A stretch of DNA of 5,133 nucleotides from Calditrichaceae bacterium (GTDB taxonomy: Bacteria; Calditrichota; Calditrichia; Calditrichales; Calditrichaceae), in assembly GCA_024763405.1 (NCBI GenBank), contig JANTFQ010000190.1:1-5133 (forward strand), read 5' to 3'. Shown here one piece after another: positions 4,957-5,133 of this stretch. The stretch's first letter is position 1. Every line of letters begins with the position of its first letter. The notes under the pieces are model-generated. The model made no database searches and had not been told where the DNA came from. It saw only the letters and a list, made by a program, of their open reading frames with translations. A program made the translations under genes and the position numbers.

Positions 4957-5133
4957 TTAACTAAACCACTTTTAAAGAGATATTGATATAAGCCTTCCAA
5001 TACCGCTATATTGAGCGAATAAAAGGTATGTCCTATACGCGCGTACTTATTAGATATTTTTTTACCATTATATTGTTTTGCAAAATGATAGAGACCTGTT
5101 AAATGAAAGACAATCTGAAAAACAAAAAGGATT
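4947..5133 (-). CDS. Probable family 2 glycosyltransferase, C-terminal 61 residues only
   Basis: The frame enters from the right edge and stops at TAG (4949-4947). The visible tail starts with a hydrophobic segment (ILFVFQIVFHLTGLYHFA), then a short polar stretch (KQYNGKKISNKYARIGHT), then FYSLNIAVLEGLYQYLF and SGLVKWK at the end. A closing membrane-associated segment of the form F-Y-x-L-N-x-A-x-L-x-G-L, followed by a W-[KE] end, is common at the C-terminus of GT2 glycosyltransferases with terminal membrane helices, and that is the basis for the call. The catalytic GT-A domain lies outside the window, so its DxD and QxxRW-type motifs cannot be checked. Its stop overlaps the beta-helix start by 10 bases. 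The two genes should be co-transcribed and probably translationally coupled, linking sugar polymerisation or transfer to the exported beta-helix protein. Confidence 0.55.
   Translation of the reverse strand, partial: ILFVFQIVFHLTGLYHFAKQYNGKKISNKYARIGHTFYSLNIAVLEGLYQYLFKSGLVKWK

Overview
The window looks like chromosomal DNA from a free-living bacterium of the Fibrobacteres-Chlorobi-Bacteroidetes (FCB) side of the tree. Three observations point there: an exported beta-helix protein ending in a YPNPFN-type C-terminal sorting/FlgD-like domain, a Bacteroidetes-style HU-related protein (HU-HIG/TIGR01201-like), and AT-rich spacers. A strong AAAGGAGG ribosome binding site before the HU gene is unlike typical Bacteroidetes. 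Calditrichota, KSB1-like or Marinimicrobia-like lineages are therefore plausible, but the lineage is inference only.

Layout from left to right. (1) Positions 1-1018, minus strand: the N-terminal 339 residues of a multi-pass GT-C (GT39/PMT_2, ArnT-like) glycosyltransferase that runs off the left edge. It has no usable ATG and probably starts at TTG. (2) A short GC-rich hairpin at 1049-1070 lies between it and the gene upstream of it. (3) Positions 1133-1957, minus strand: a predicted lipoprotein with SGNH/GDSL-hydrolase-like motifs, in which the first block reads GHQS rather than GDS. (4) Positions 1958-2417: a divergent spacer with two C/G-run hairpin repeats and the leader of the next gene. 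(5) Positions 2418-2798, plus strand: the HU-like DNA-binding protein, with a textbook Shine-Dalgarno and a very strong intrinsic terminator. (6) Positions 2864-3417: a gene-free convergent spacer with three inverted-repeat elements. (7) Positions 3418-4956, minus strand: a secreted right-handed parallel beta-helix protein with a C-terminal sorting domain. (8) Positions 4947-5133, minus strand: the C-terminal 61 residues of what looks like a family 2 glycosyltransferase, overlapping the start of the beta-helix gene by 10 bases.

Four of the five genes (GT2-like, beta-helix, SGNH-like lipoprotein, GT39-like) lie on the minus strand and fit envelope or extracellular polysaccharide synthesis, modification and export. 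The overlap makes the first two a probable operon. The plus-strand HU gene, bounded by repeat-rich spacers on both sides, interrupts this series and looks like an independent, self-terminated unit. I see no CRISPR array, RNA gene, intact insertion sequence or obvious defence system. The less ordinary parts are the atypical SGNH-like lipoprotein, the coupled GT2/beta-helix pair and the dense inverted repeats.
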